64,000 bases of DNA from Pseudozyma flocculosa PF-1 (lineage: Eukaryota > Basidiomycota > Ustilaginomycetes > Ustilaginales > Ustilaginaceae), in NCBI RefSeq assembly GCF_000417875.1, contig NW_006920874.1:191458-255457 (forward strand). The letters are read 5' to 3'. The stretch's first letter is position 1. The number at the start of each line of letters is the position of its first letter. The translations under genes were made by a program, and so were the position numbers. The notes under the pieces are model-generated. The model was not told the DNA's origin. It saw only the letters and a program-made list of their open reading frames with translations, and did not search any database. Shown in pieces: positions 29,869 to 39,447 of the stretch.

Positions 29869-32286
29869 ATGTCACCCCGTTCGCCACCTCCCCTCGACCA
29901 CGATGCTCTCGCCGTCCTGCCAACCGTGCCTGCTGTCGAAGACGCCGGTCTCAGGCCACCCAGCAGCGGGGCCGCTTCGGAAAAGGGCCTCTCCAACGGC
30001 GACTGCGACGGCAAGCCGGCAACATCGTCGCCGCATCCGCCGCACATTTCCCTCGACAAGGATCACCTCGACGAGAAGCGCGTCGATGTCGTCGCAGAGG
30101 AGACAAGCTCGCTCGCCAGCGACGAGCACGTCATCACCACCGGCCAGGACGTGTCCGACATGCTCATCAGCGACCGCGACGACGGCGACGCGTGCTGGAC
30201 GCTGCGCAGCGTCCTCCTGAGCCTCGTCGGCGCCTCGTTCCAGGCCGTCATGACCGTAATCTACCGCTTTAAGCCGACGCAGGTCGACATCTCGTCAACT
30301 TTTCTCGTCCTCCTCATCTGGGCCCTCGGCGTCGCCTGGGCCAAGCTGCTCCCCACCCGCGACAGCCTCGAGCGGCGCTACGGCAAGGGCAGGCTCCCCG
30401 CTCGCATCGTCGCCCTCGCCCACGCCGTCAATCCAGGCCCGTTCGGCCTGAAGGAACACGTTGTGGCCACCATCGCCGCCACGTCGGCGTCGGGCGCATC
30501 CCAGGCCATCGACGTCTTCACCACCCAGAAGCTCTTCTACCCCGCCAACACGGTCACTGCCACCACCGCCGTGCTGGGCACCGTCTCGATCAGCATGTTC
30601 GGCTACGGGCTCGCTGGGTTCTTCAGACCCATTCTCGTGTACCCTTCTCAGATGGTGTTCTGGTCCCAGCTGCCTACAATCGACGTCTTCCAGGTGCTCC
30701 ACTGGGGTGAAGTCGCCCGCAACGCCCGGCGCACGAAGATATTCTGGTTCAGTCTGGCGGGAATGGGCGTCTTTGAGGTCTTCCCAGCTTACATCGCGCC
30801 CTGGCTCAACTCGATCTCGGTGCCCTGCCTGGCCGCCATCAAGGCCACCGGCCAGACGGCGCGGACCCTCACCAACGTCTTCGGAGGCTCCAACTCCAAC
30901 GAGGGCCTCGGCCTGCTGAGTGTCAGCCTCGACTGGCAGTACATCACCAGCAGCGCCACCTCGCTCCCGCTCAAGCAGCAGGGCAACGCTTGGATCGGCA
31001 TCGCCATCTGCTACGTCGCCATGGCCGCCATCTACTATAGCAACACCTGGTCCGCCAAGACCTTCCCGTTCATGTCGACGTCGCTCTTCTCGTCGGACGG
31101 GTCAAAGTACCCGCAGAACTCGGTGTTCGTCGGCGGCGTCCTCGACCGCACGCGGCTGGCCCAGCACGGCTTCCCCTCGGTCGCCGGCACGTACGCCTGG
31201 GGCATGCTGGCGCGCAACCTGGCCATCGGCGGCATGATCGCCCACGTCATCCTCTTTTGGGGCAGGGACGTCATCGTGGCCATCAAGCAGAGCCGGAATC
31301 GCAGCCAGCCGGACCGCCACTGGATCGCCATGCAGCGCTACCGCGGGGCGCCGTGGTGGTGGTACGCCGCGTGCATCCTTATCTCGTTCGTCCTCGGCCT
31401 CGTCATCTCGATCACGGAGAACACGACGCTGCAGCCGGGAAGCTACATGGGATCGCTCGCCGTCGGTTCCATCATCGCCCCCTTTTCCGCCGTCCTCTAC
31501 GCCATCCTCGGCAACGGGATCAGCACCAACCAGCTTGTCAAGATGGTCGCCGGCGTCATCTCGCCCGGCAGGCCCCTGGCCAACCTCTACTTCTACGCCT
31601 GGTCCCACGAAATCATCTCGCAGTCGATCAACTTTTCCGGCGACCTCAAGCTCGGCCAGTACCTCAAGATCCCGCCGCGCACCATGTTCGTGACCCAGGT
31701 CATTGGGACCATCTACGGTGCCGCCGTCTCGTACGCTGTCATGACGTCGATTGTCTCGCAGAAGCTCGAGGTGCTCCTTGACCAGAACGGCAGCAGCGCC
31801 TGGTCGGGCGCCTACTTCCAGTCGCTCAACGCTTCGGCCGTCACCTGGTCGCTAGCAAAATACATGTACGGGTCCAAGACGCCGTACTTTGTGATCCCCA
31901 TGGCCGTCCTCATCGGTATGGCCGCCGTTGTCGTCCACTGGATCATCCACCGTCGCTTCCCGACTGTGGCGGGCTACTCGACGTCGGACCTGGTGCTGCC
32001 CACCGTCTTCCTCTACTCGGCCTGGCTGACGTCGGGCCAGAACTGCATTATGCTCTCCACCATCCTCGTCGGCGTCGTCTCGCAGGTCGTCGTCCGCACC
32101 CGCTTCCCGCGCCTCTTTCGCGACTACAACTACCTCGTCGGCGCCGGGCTCGACGGCGGCGCGCTCATCGCCATGTTTGTCCTGTCGTTTGCCGTCCTTG
32201 GAGCTGCCGGCCGACCCAAGCCGTTTCCGACGTGGTTTGGCAACGCCGATGGCTACGCGGACCACTGCCCAAAGCCCCACTCGTAG
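29869..32286 (+). CDS. Oligopeptide transporter, OPT family (805 aa)
   Basis: A single exon from ATG 29869. A GTG codon just upstream is not a eukaryotic start. The cytosolic N-terminus of about 110 residues is acidic. It is followed by about 14 hydrophobic segments. The OPT signature NPGPFGLKEHV lies just after the first helices. DLKLGQYLKIPPRTMF and the C-terminal part ending in GNADGYADHCPKPH are also typical of fungal OPT proteins. The length is within the family range of 750-900. OPT proteins import tetra- and pentapeptides, glutathione or metal-siderophore complexes with protons at the plasma membrane. The substrate cannot be assigned. Confidence 0.93.
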   Translation: MSPRSPPPLDHDALAVLPTVPAVEDAGLRPPSSGAASEKGLSNGDCDGKPATSSPHPPHISLDKDHLDEKRVDVVAEETSSLASDEHVITTGQDVSDMLISDRDDGDACWTLRSVLLSLVGASFQAVMTVIYRFKPTQVDISSTFLVLLIWALGVAWAKLLPTRDSLERRYGKGRLPARIVALAHAVNPGPFGLKEHVVATIAATSASGASQAIDVFTTQKLFYPANTVTATTAVLGTVSISMFGYGLAGFFRPILVYPSQMVFWSQLPTIDVFQVLHWGEVARNARRTKIFWFSLAGMGVFEVFPAYIAPWLNSISVPCLAAIKATGQTARTLTNVFGGSNSNEGLGLLSVSLDWQYITSSATSLPLKQQGNAWIGIAICYVAMAAIYYSNTWSAKTFPFMSTSLFSSDGSKYPQNSVFVGGVLDRTRLAQHGFPSVAGTYAWGMLARNLAIGGMIAHVILFWGRDVIVAIKQSRNRSQPDRHWIAMQRYRGAPWWWYAACILISFVLGLVISITENTTLQPGSYMGSLAVGSIIAPFSAVLYAILGNGISTNQLVKMVAGVISPGRPLANLYFYAWSHEIISQSINFSGDLKLGQYLKIPPRTMFVTQVIGTIYGAAVSYAVMTSIVSQKLEVLLDQNGSSAWSGAYFQSLNASAVTWSLAKYMYGSKTPYFVIPMAVLIGMAAVVVHWIIHRRFPTVAGYSTSDLVLPTVFLYSAWLTSGQNCIMLSTILVGVVSQVVVRTRFPRLFRDYNYLVGAGLDGGALIAMFVLSFAVLGAAGRPKPFPTWFGNADGYADHCPKPHS

Positions 32287-33670
32287 CCGGCCCTTGCCTT
32301 AGCGATCGTGCCGCACATTCTGTGCTTGCCCTCTTGTGTCCCCCATTCCCCTGCCGATGACCACGACCGACTGCCTGATGAGACCTTGCAACGACGAATC
32401 AGCCTTTCACGAGCACTCACAATGATGCTGCGGCACCTCGAGAGATAAGAATCGAGCTTGCCACTAGTGGCCGTCCTGGCGTGGGTCACCTGCCCTTTCG
32501 TGACCCTCGAACAAGCTTCCTGAAATTGGCGTCGAGGCGGTGAAAGCAGACCCCAAAGAGTTTGGCCGTGGCGATCGCCGGCAGGTCAGCTGCGCTGGCG
32601 CCTGTGGCTGCCCCGTGGCTGTGCCTGCCCCTGTGGCTTCCCCATGGCTGCGATTGCGCCTGTGCCCGTGGCTGTCGCGGTGGTAGCTGGAGTCATCGTG
32701 GTTTGCATGGCGTTGGTGGCTAGCCGGAGATAGGGGCGCAGGCAGGATGGGGCAGGTCAGAGCAGACCCCGGTATGGCTGGTGGCTTGGTAGGTGGTGGC
32801 GATGGTGAGGTGGACGCGCGGCGGACGTCTCTGCCTGCTTCCTTGACCTCGCCCGCCACGCACCTCAGGCGGCTTTGCTGGGCTGGCCAGGCTGGGCGGA
32901 TCAGGCGCCCCGGGGGGAGGAAAAAAAAAATCCAGGCGCGGCTGCAGCTTGGCAACCGGCCTGCGCGCACTGCTCAATTCGGAAGGAGCAAGCATGCTTT
33001 TTGCCTGTGGTCGGGTTGCAGAGACAGGCCGTAGATGAACCCCAGGGTCAGAGGGGTGTGAAAAGGGTACGGGCGGCAGTTCAGGCCACGGCGTGGGCAA
33101 CGACAGGCCGCAGATGGAATCCAAGACCAGGCGCGCGTGAAACGGGGTTCTATGAACGGAGGTCGAGGCCAGCAGACCAGAGGGCGCCACGTCCCGGGGC
33201 TGAAGCTTTCCTCCTACCTGCTGGCCGGATTGTGTGCCGAGGGCTCAGGAACATACGCCCGGTCTCGAAAATCGAATGGCGCGTGGCAGGCGGCTATGTC
33301 TCGCCGTACCTGCGTCTGGGCGTCCATAGATATGATACGCGCTCTTCCCACGCACACACATAGCATACACCTACGCAAGGAGCCTGCCGCGCTCGATCGA
33401 TGCTGCCGACGGCCTCTGCCCTTGCACAGCCATTCCCCTTCCAAATTTGGCCTCGAACGCGACCGGCATCGTTGTCCGGCTACATTCGACGAATCACAGG
33501 GCGCCGAGGGCCCACCAACTGACCCAAACAGGAAAGACGAGGGCAACTCAGCGGCAGAGAAATCCTCGTGTTGGCCCCTCCTCTGCTTTGCCGGCGCCTC
33601 GCCGCCGCCTCGCCCGTGTGCGCGGCTGCCGCCCTCCTGCTCGCTCTCTGCAGCGAGGCCCTGCCCTCCC

Positions 33671-33800
33671 TCCAGCGTGGCAGGCAGGGCTGCCAGTGTC
33701 GACGTGGCACCCCCCCTTCCAGCGTGGCAGGGCTGCCAGCGTCGACGTGGCACCCCCTTTCCAGCGTGGAAGGGCTGCCAGCGTCGACGTCTCTCCAGCC
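33671..33800. repeat. Three tandem units of 42-47 bp
   Basis: Units start TCCAGCGTGG at 33671, 33718 and 33760. Each carries GGGCTGCCAG(C/T)GTCGACGT. Confidence 0.75.
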
Positions 33801-33920
33801 AGCGGAAAAGGGTTAAAAGGGGAGACATTTGGAGCTTTCCTTCTTCCCTCCTTTCCCCATCATCCCTCGCCATCTTCCCGCTCCCCCCTCTATCCTCTCT
33901 CAGCCTTTCGCTCGACGCAC

Positions 33921-33962
33921 CTCTCCTCCATCCCTCTCCTCCATCCCTCTCCTCCATCCCTC
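33921..33962. repeat. 15-bp CT-rich tandem repeat
   Basis: CTCTCCTCCATCCCT is repeated nearly three times in the putative leader of the downstream gene. Confidence 0.75.
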
Positions 33963-34447
33963 AGCCCCGGCTGAGCTCCGTCCACCAGGCATCGCCCGCG
34001 GCTCGCTCTTCTCGACCTTCGATCGCATCCTTACCTTACCTCTCGTCGGCCTCCTCTTTCAGGCGTCCGTCTCGAGCTTCGTGAGTCCCCCGTCGGCCCG
34101 TCATCCCGACCCCCCTCGCCGCCATCCCGCATCGTGTCCAGCGTACTGATCCTGCCGACGCACTCTTCTCTTACAGCCGCCCCGCTCCCGCCACACAGGA
34201 TCCATCTCGCGCGCTCGCTCGGTCCCTTCAGCCCCTTGCCACGTCGACCTCGACCTCGTGAGTGCAAGTGATCCATCTGCTGTGCTCTCCTCAACCTCGC
34301 TCACTTGACTTCCCTCCCATTCTGCCCTTGCCTTCCCTCATACATCCGTCACCACAGTGTCGTCCCAGGCTGTCGACGGTGGCGCCGGACTCGCCCTCGC
34401 CTCCAGACCCGCGCTTGGACCCGTGCACCTCGGACAAGATCAGCACC

Positions 34448-35431
34448 ATGTCGTCCCTGCCTGCCGTCGGTGGCGCTCGACCCGCTGGATCCGCCTCTCC
34501 CGTCAACGTCGCCCAGGACCAGGCCACCCGAGGACGTCAGCACCGAGGCGCGACATCGACGCCGACCCCGCGCGGAGGACGATTCGGCCGCTCTCGTTCG
34601 CCCCTCGCCGGTCACCGCGACTACGCCGACACGCCCACTTCCAGCACCGGCCGTTCCAGCATTAGGGACTACGCCGCTGACGCCACGACCAGCCGCAACA
34701 ACCCGCACGAGCGCTCGCACGACGTCGACGGCAACAGCAACGCCGCACAGGGAGCCGACATGGAGCCGTTGACTCGCCACACGGACGACGCACAGATGAT
34801 GGCCGCCCAGCTAACCCAGGCCCTACTGCAGCTCGCCAACAACGCCACCACTGCGCAGCCGGCCGCCGCAGCCAGCCCGACCAAGAGCTTCGACACGCGA
34901 CTGGACGAGGCGTGCAGCGCCCACCACTGGGTGTCGCGCGCTCTGGTAGAGCTGGTGGCCCGGGATGAGCTCCCGGCCAGCCAACTCTTTGTCCTGTCAA
35001 GACGATACCAGCCTGGACAGCCAGTCACTTTTAGCGTGGTCGCGAGCTCGTGGCTCGCCTTCGCCGGCATCCGAGGCTTTTTCGTTGAGCCTCCGCAACT
35101 CACCGCATACCTCGACCATCTCGACCATCTTCTCGAGCTCACGGACGACTTCGCCGACTCCGCAGTGATCGACTATCATGTTGCTGTATATGCCGCGCGA
35201 CTTGGTAACCCGCGAGCCAGGTGGGGTTCTATCGATACCCACCTGTGCCGCCGGATCATTCTCGAGGCGCCGGCACCGCCCCAGGCCCCAGCTGCCCGAC
35301 GTACGAGGGACCGGGCAATTTGCTACAGGTTCAACCATTTCCAATGCAACGGCTGCCGCAGGCTGCACGTTTGCGAGGCCTGCGGCGTCAAGCACCCGGT
35401 TACCCGCTGCCCGGTTCGCGCTCAGACTTAG
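34448..35431 (+). CDS. Gag-like protein with C-terminal zinc knuckle (327 aa)
   Basis: The start is the ATG at 34448 (AGCACCATGTCG). The longer open frame upstream lacks a usable ATG. The N-terminal 140 residues are Ser/Thr/Arg rich and probably disordered. The central segment (from WVSRALVELVARDELPASQL to ARWGSIDTHLCRRIILEAP) is conserved with the truncated copy at 27719-28231. The C-terminus is a Cys/His cluster with spacing C-x7-C-x2-C-x3-H-x-C-x2-C-x3-H-x4-C. From memory, such RHVC- or LHVC-type knuckles occur in gag-like ORFs of tyrosine-recombinase (DIRS/Ngaro-type) retroelements, but no reverse transcriptase or recombinase frame is present nearby. It is therefore either a non-autonomous element or a host-adopted gag gene. 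Confidence 0.6.
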   Translation: MSSLPAVGGARPAGSASPVNVAQDQATRGRQHRGATSTPTPRGGRFGRSRSPLAGHRDYADTPTSSTGRSSIRDYAADATTSRNNPHERSHDVDGNSNAAQGADMEPLTRHTDDAQMMAAQLTQALLQLANNATTAQPAAAASPTKSFDTRLDEACSAHHWVSRALVELVARDELPASQLFVLSRRYQPGQPVTFSVVASSWLAFAGIRGFFVEPPQLTAYLDHLDHLLELTDDFADSAVIDYHVAVYAARLGNPRARWGSIDTHLCRRIILEAPAPPQAPAARRTRDRAICYRFNHFQCNGCRRLHVCEACGVKHPVTRCPVRAQT

Positions 35432-35720
35432 GTAAGTCTTTCGGCTTGCAGTTTGCCTGGTTTTTTTTGGGACTTGACCAACCCCGGTCACCGAGTCGGG
35501 TGCCCAAAAAAAATGCGCATCCGGCTCGCATCAAGACGAGGCCCGACCAGCCTCGGGGCTACGCCCCTGGTTTTCATCAAGACCTCAAGACGGGGTCTGA
35601 CCAGCCCCAAGCCTCAAGACGTCCGGCCAAACGTTATTGGCGCGTAAACTAACAAAATAAACCACCCTTCCCCCTTTTTACTGGATGATCATTTGATCGT
35701 CCAGGTCTTTGGCCGCGACG

Positions 35721-36035
35721 CAGCAACCGCCTCGACTCGACATCCGCCTCAACACGTACGGCAAGCACCTCGACTCGACGCCCACCTCAACACGGCAAAG
35801 CGAGCGCCTCGACACAGGAGTTAGACTCGCGCCTCGACACGGTTAGACTCGCGCCTCGACGCGACCCGCGCCTCAACTAGGCAAGCGCCTCGAACCGACC
35901 CGCGTCTCGATCCAGCGAGCGCCTCGACCCGACCCGCGCCTCAACTAGGCAAGCACCTCGATCCAGCGAGCGCCTCGACCCGACCCGCGCCTCAACTAGG
36001 CAAGCGCCTCGACCCGGCGAGCGCCTCAACTAGGC
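35721..36035. repeat. Tandem repeat built on CGCCTCGAC and a 51-bp unit
   Basis: The submotif CGCCTCGA(C/T) recurs throughout. From 35919 two units of 51 bp (starting GCGCCTCGACCCGACCCGCG) follow each other, the next at 35970. Degenerate copies with CTCAACTAGGCAAG lie on both sides. The array follows the gag-like gene by about 290 bases and ends about 190 bases before the regulator's stop codon. Confidence 0.8.
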
Positions 36036-36222
36036 AAGGGCCCCTCAACGTTTCGTCCAAGTCTCTGTCCCCCTGACTCTCGGCTCGGTTCCGCTCCATG
36101 TTCTCGATTCCCGATCTCGTCCAATCACCTCTCACATACACGCAGAGAGCTTGACCCTCCATCGTCCCGGCCTGTACTCCCCGTCCCCGTCCCGATCGCG
36201 ACACATGTACCACTAAGCCCCA

Positions 36223-39200
36223 TCAGACGCCGCTGACCGGTGGCGCCTCGCAACCCAGCGCGGAAAAGATATCGTTCCAGACACCATCGAGGTCGGTCTC
36301 GGAGCCGTCGGCGCCAAAGCCGAGCTGGTCGGTCGAAGACGAGCTGTGTGTGCCCATCTCGGTTAGCTTGAGGAGCGAGGCGTCGAGCTGGCGGAGCAGC
36401 ACCGGGTCGAAGAGCTGGTCTGGCGAGTCGGGACCCGTCGAGGACGAAGATGGGACTCCGGCTGCGGCGCCGTCCTTTCGCCGGGGAGACGAGGCGGAGG
36501 CGTGGTCGCTCGAGCCAGGGATGGGGTCGCCTCGGCCGCCGTGCTGCTGAGACGCTGCTGGGTCCTTCGAGCCGACGCCGGGCCCTTGTGCGCCACTGTC
36601 GCGGCCGACGGCGTTCTGCCCGTCGATGTGGCGCGACCTCCTCTCCTCGCGCACCTCGTCCATCTGCCTGCGCCGCATCCGGATCGTCGCGCATGCGGCC
36701 AGCAGCTGCTCCAGCCGTCCGCTGCGGACGCTGTTGCGGTCCAGCTTCTCGAGGCTTGTGATGCAGTAGTAGATGTATTCGTGGACCTTGAGCTCCTCTC
36801 GCTGGATCTTGGCGTGCATCTCCTCGGTGCTCGAGGCTGCGTGGTCGAGTCGGGGCTCCTGCGTGGATGGCGACGCCGATAGCGACATGGTCGAGAGGAG
36901 GGGTGGCGAGGGCGTTGCGTGCGACGAGGACGACGATGTCGAGCGGAAGAGGAGATGGGTGACGAGCACCAGCGCCACCTGGAACATGCGCTGGTGGATG
37001 TGGGCCAGCTGCACGAACAGCAGGCCCTTTTCCGAGCAGCGCATGCAGGCCTTGACAAAGTGCTTGGCGCTCGCGAGGCATCGCTCGACGCTGCGGCCGT
37101 ACCGCTCCGGATGGCGGTAGCCGAGCACCAAGAAGGGGCGGTGCAGCGCCATGATGCGGTGGAAGATGGTGGTGATGATGATGATGATCTGCACCGTGTC
37201 CCTGGCCTTGCCCGGCATCGAGGCAGGTGGCGACCCGGTGGCGCCGTTGCCGCTGCCGCTGCCGCTGCCGCTGCCGTCGTTGCCTTTGTCACTGACCTCG
37301 ACCCGACCTCGACCCTGGCTGACGCCGCCGGTGCCGCCGTCGAGGTGATCTGCGATGGCTTGCTGCTGGATGCGACGGATCGTCTCGTCCTTCTTGTCCT
37401 CGAACCTCAGCCATGGCGGCCGGCTGTCGAGGAAGCGCTGCAGCTCGTCGTCGAGGGCGAGGATGGCGCCGTAGTCGACCTCGGAGTCAGTGAGGGCAGC
37501 CTCGGTGATGAGATCAAAGTGCCGGCGTCCAATGTCGGAGACGGCGGCGACAAACGCGCCAAAGTTGTCGCACCGCTCCTGCTCCGGCTCGTCTCCGCGG
37601 CAGAACTGCAGAGTTCGAGGGTCGTAGTCGTAACCGGTGCTGAACGAGTTGGGCCAGATGAGGTAGTATCCGATGAAGCGGGTGCGGGCCCAGTCGCACG
37701 CCAAGATCACTGTCCAGATGGCCCGACCGGCGTTGCGTGCGGCCACGTTGCGCGAGGTGAACGTCTCGACGGCCCAGCTGCAGACGCTCGAGTGGTAGCT
37801 GTGGATCGAGGCGCGCAGCTCCGTGGGTCGCCGAACGGCGGCGTGCCGGGCGGCGCGGCCTTCGCCATCGTTGACGCTACGCCTGCCTTGCTGCTGCGGC
37901 TGCGCTTGCCGCGGCTGCGCAGCGTCCTGCCGACGCCAGAGCTCGACGTCGCGTCCGTGGGTACCGAGGCGGTCTATGCCCATGGCCCTTGCCGCTCGCA
38001 CCAGGACATCGAACAGGCGAAGCGACTCCTCGTTGAAGGGCTTGGCGGCAAAGTGCGCCTGGAAGATGCAGAGCGCCTGGACGGCGGGCAGGGTGGGCGA
38101 GTGGAGCATGTCGCAGCGCTCAATGGCATCGAGGAAGATGGCATGCCAGCCTTGGATGAGGCGGTGTCGGTCCTTGATGCGGGTGATGGACGTGTTGGTG
38201 AGCGCGTAGGTGGGCGGGGCCAGATCGATCGAGAGGCAGAGCATGCTGACGAACAGGGCGAGGTAGTCTGGTTGTTGCTGCATCGAAGCCAGGTCGTCGG
38301 GGCGGTAGAAGGTGTGAAACACCTTGAAGATTGAGCTAAACTGGCTGGGCGGCCAGAGAAAGAAGACGTCGAGCTGGCGCGAGTAAAGGCAGAGGAGGTC
38401 GGCCGCAACCTCCTTGCTGGGCAGCGGGAAGAGAGGGGCGGCGGACGCTACGACGGCTGCGGCGCTTGCTCGAGGTTGGGAGGCTGAGGTGTGGACGGCG
38501 GCAGAGTCTACAGAGGCGAGCGCCTCGACAAGCTGGTCTTCGTGGTGGTACCCGTTTGACGCTCGCTGCGAGGGCCGGGGAGCCGTGCGGCGGCTTGGCA
38601 GTGGATCGAGTGGTTGCCGTTGCTGTGACGCATCATCTATCGCCGTATGGATTTGGGGTCGGGGCGGGATGGCAGGATGAGCGGTGTGTGGGCGCGACGA
38701 AGGCCCGGCGGTGGCCAAGGATGCATCTTGGTCGAGCGGAGGCGAGGGCGGTAGCGAGCCCGATAGGGATGATGCGTTGGGCGTCCTGGCAGCTGCCGAG
38801 GTCGAAGGCTGAGCGGCCAGCGAGCGACTTTGGGCAGAGGGCGAGGGCGCCGCGGCGCGTACCGCGGCGTTGGCGAGGAGTGGCAGCGACGAGGGAGGGT
38901 TGCCGAGGTGGTTGGGAGAGGCCGAGTTAGAGGCTGGGTGTAGGTCGTCGCGGGCGTCGCCCCATCGGCAGAGAGTGTCTACGACGCCGCGCTTTCTGCA
39001 CTCGCTGCAGCCGGGGACGATGCCGTCGCAGTGCTTTTTCCTCCTGCGGCACTCTAGGCATGAGATTGCCTTGCGGCGGCGCTTGCGAGGGAGCGAATGC
39101 GTTGCGTGGGGGTGAGGGTGGGGGTGGGGAGCGGAGGTGGTGGTGGCTGTGGTGGTGGCGGGGTGGTTGGCATTGTCTGCGGCGGGCGTGGCTGGTGTCG

Positions 39201-39447
39201 TGTAGGGTGAGGGGGCGTCGGCGTTGCGGTCATGGTCGTGGTCGTTGCGGGGTCTGCGAAGCGGAGAGCGTGGTGGCTCGACGAGGGGCCCGAGGATGTC
39301 GTAGTGGTGGTGGCGAGGCAGATGCGGGTGATGGTGGTGCTGGTGGTGATGATGGTGTTGGGGTGGTGGTGGGGAGGGAGGTGGAGCTCTGTGGGTCAAG
39401 GGGTTGGTGGCGAGGGGCGAGGGTGGTGCGGCCGCCGTGGTTGACAT
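36223..39447 (-). CDS. Zn2Cys6 fungal-type transcription factor (1074 aa)
   Basis: A single exon from ATG 39447. The N-terminus has a His-rich run (residues 31-48) and low-complexity Pro/Thr/His sequence. The binuclear zinc cluster has Cys at 130, 133, 140, 147, 150 and 160 and is preceded by the basic RKRRRKA. Long disordered linkers lead to a central region (about residues 340-700, from PLPSKEVAADLLCLYSRQLD) typical of the fungal-specific regulatory domain. A Ser/Gly-rich C-terminus ends ALGCEAPPVSGV. Such proteins bind CGG-containing sites in the nucleus. The gene is divergent from the MFS gene at 40910 across 1.46 kb, so local regulation is possible but unproven. Confidence 0.92.
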   Translation of the reverse strand: MSTTAAAPPSPLATNPLTHRAPPPSPPPPQHHHHHQHHHHPHLPRHHHYDILGPLVEPPRSPLRRPRNDHDHDRNADAPSPYTTPATPAADNANHPATTTATTTSAPHPHPHPHATHSLPRKRRRKAISCLECRRRKKHCDGIVPGCSECRKRGVVDTLCRWGDARDDLHPASNSASPNHLGNPPSSLPLLANAAVRAAAPSPSAQSRSLAAQPSTSAAARTPNASSLSGSLPPSPPLDQDASLATAGPSSRPHTAHPAIPPRPQIHTAIDDASQQRQPLDPLPSRRTAPRPSQRASNGYHHEDQLVEALASVDSAAVHTSASQPRASAAAVVASAAPLFPLPSKEVAADLLCLYSRQLDVFFLWPPSQFSSIFKVFHTFYRPDDLASMQQQPDYLALFVSMLCLSIDLAPPTYALTNTSITRIKDRHRLIQGWHAIFLDAIERCDMLHSPTLPAVQALCIFQAHFAAKPFNEESLRLFDVLVRAARAMGIDRLGTHGRDVELWRRQDAAQPRQAQPQQQGRRSVNDGEGRAARHAAVRRPTELRASIHSYHSSVCSWAVETFTSRNVAARNAGRAIWTVILACDWARTRFIGYYLIWPNSFSTGYDYDPRTLQFCRGDEPEQERCDNFGAFVAAVSDIGRRHFDLITEAALTDSEVDYGAILALDDELQRFLDSRPPWLRFEDKKDETIRRIQQQAIADHLDGGTGGVSQGRGRVEVSDKGNDGSGSGSGSGNGATGSPPASMPGKARDTVQIIIIITTIFHRIMALHRPFLVLGYRHPERYGRSVERCLASAKHFVKACMRCSEKGLLFVQLAHIHQRMFQVALVLVTHLLFRSTSSSSSHATPSPPLLSTMSLSASPSTQEPRLDHAASSTEEMHAKIQREELKVHEYIYYCITSLEKLDRNSVRSGRLEQLLAACATIRMRRRQMDEVREERRSRHIDGQNAVGRDSGAQGPGVGSKDPAASQQHGGRGDPIPGSSDHASASSPRRKDGAAAGVPSSSSTGPDSPDQLFDPVLLRQLDASLLKLTEMGTHSSSSTDQLGFGADGSETDLDGVWNDIFSALGCEAPPVSGV

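Larger units (their letters stand above)
32287..34447. other. Intergenic region with several short repeats
   Basis: About 2.2 kb upstream of the gag-like gene. It holds imperfect CCTGTGGCTGCCCCGTGG-type repeats near 32595-32680, two similar blocks of about 45 bases starting GACAGGCCG near 33022 and 33100, the tandem units at 33671-33800 and the CT-rich repeat at 33921-33962. Donor- and acceptor-like sites between 34080 and 34270 suggest a spliced leader of the gag-like gene. No other gene is supported. Confidence 0.4.

Noticed and set aside
35721..36035. Possible CRISPR-like array
   Set aside because: Units are contiguous and degenerate without unique spacers, and the genome is eukaryotic.
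36919..38334. 471-codon plus-strand open frame
   Set aside because: Antisense to the Zn2Cys6 gene and of shadow composition.
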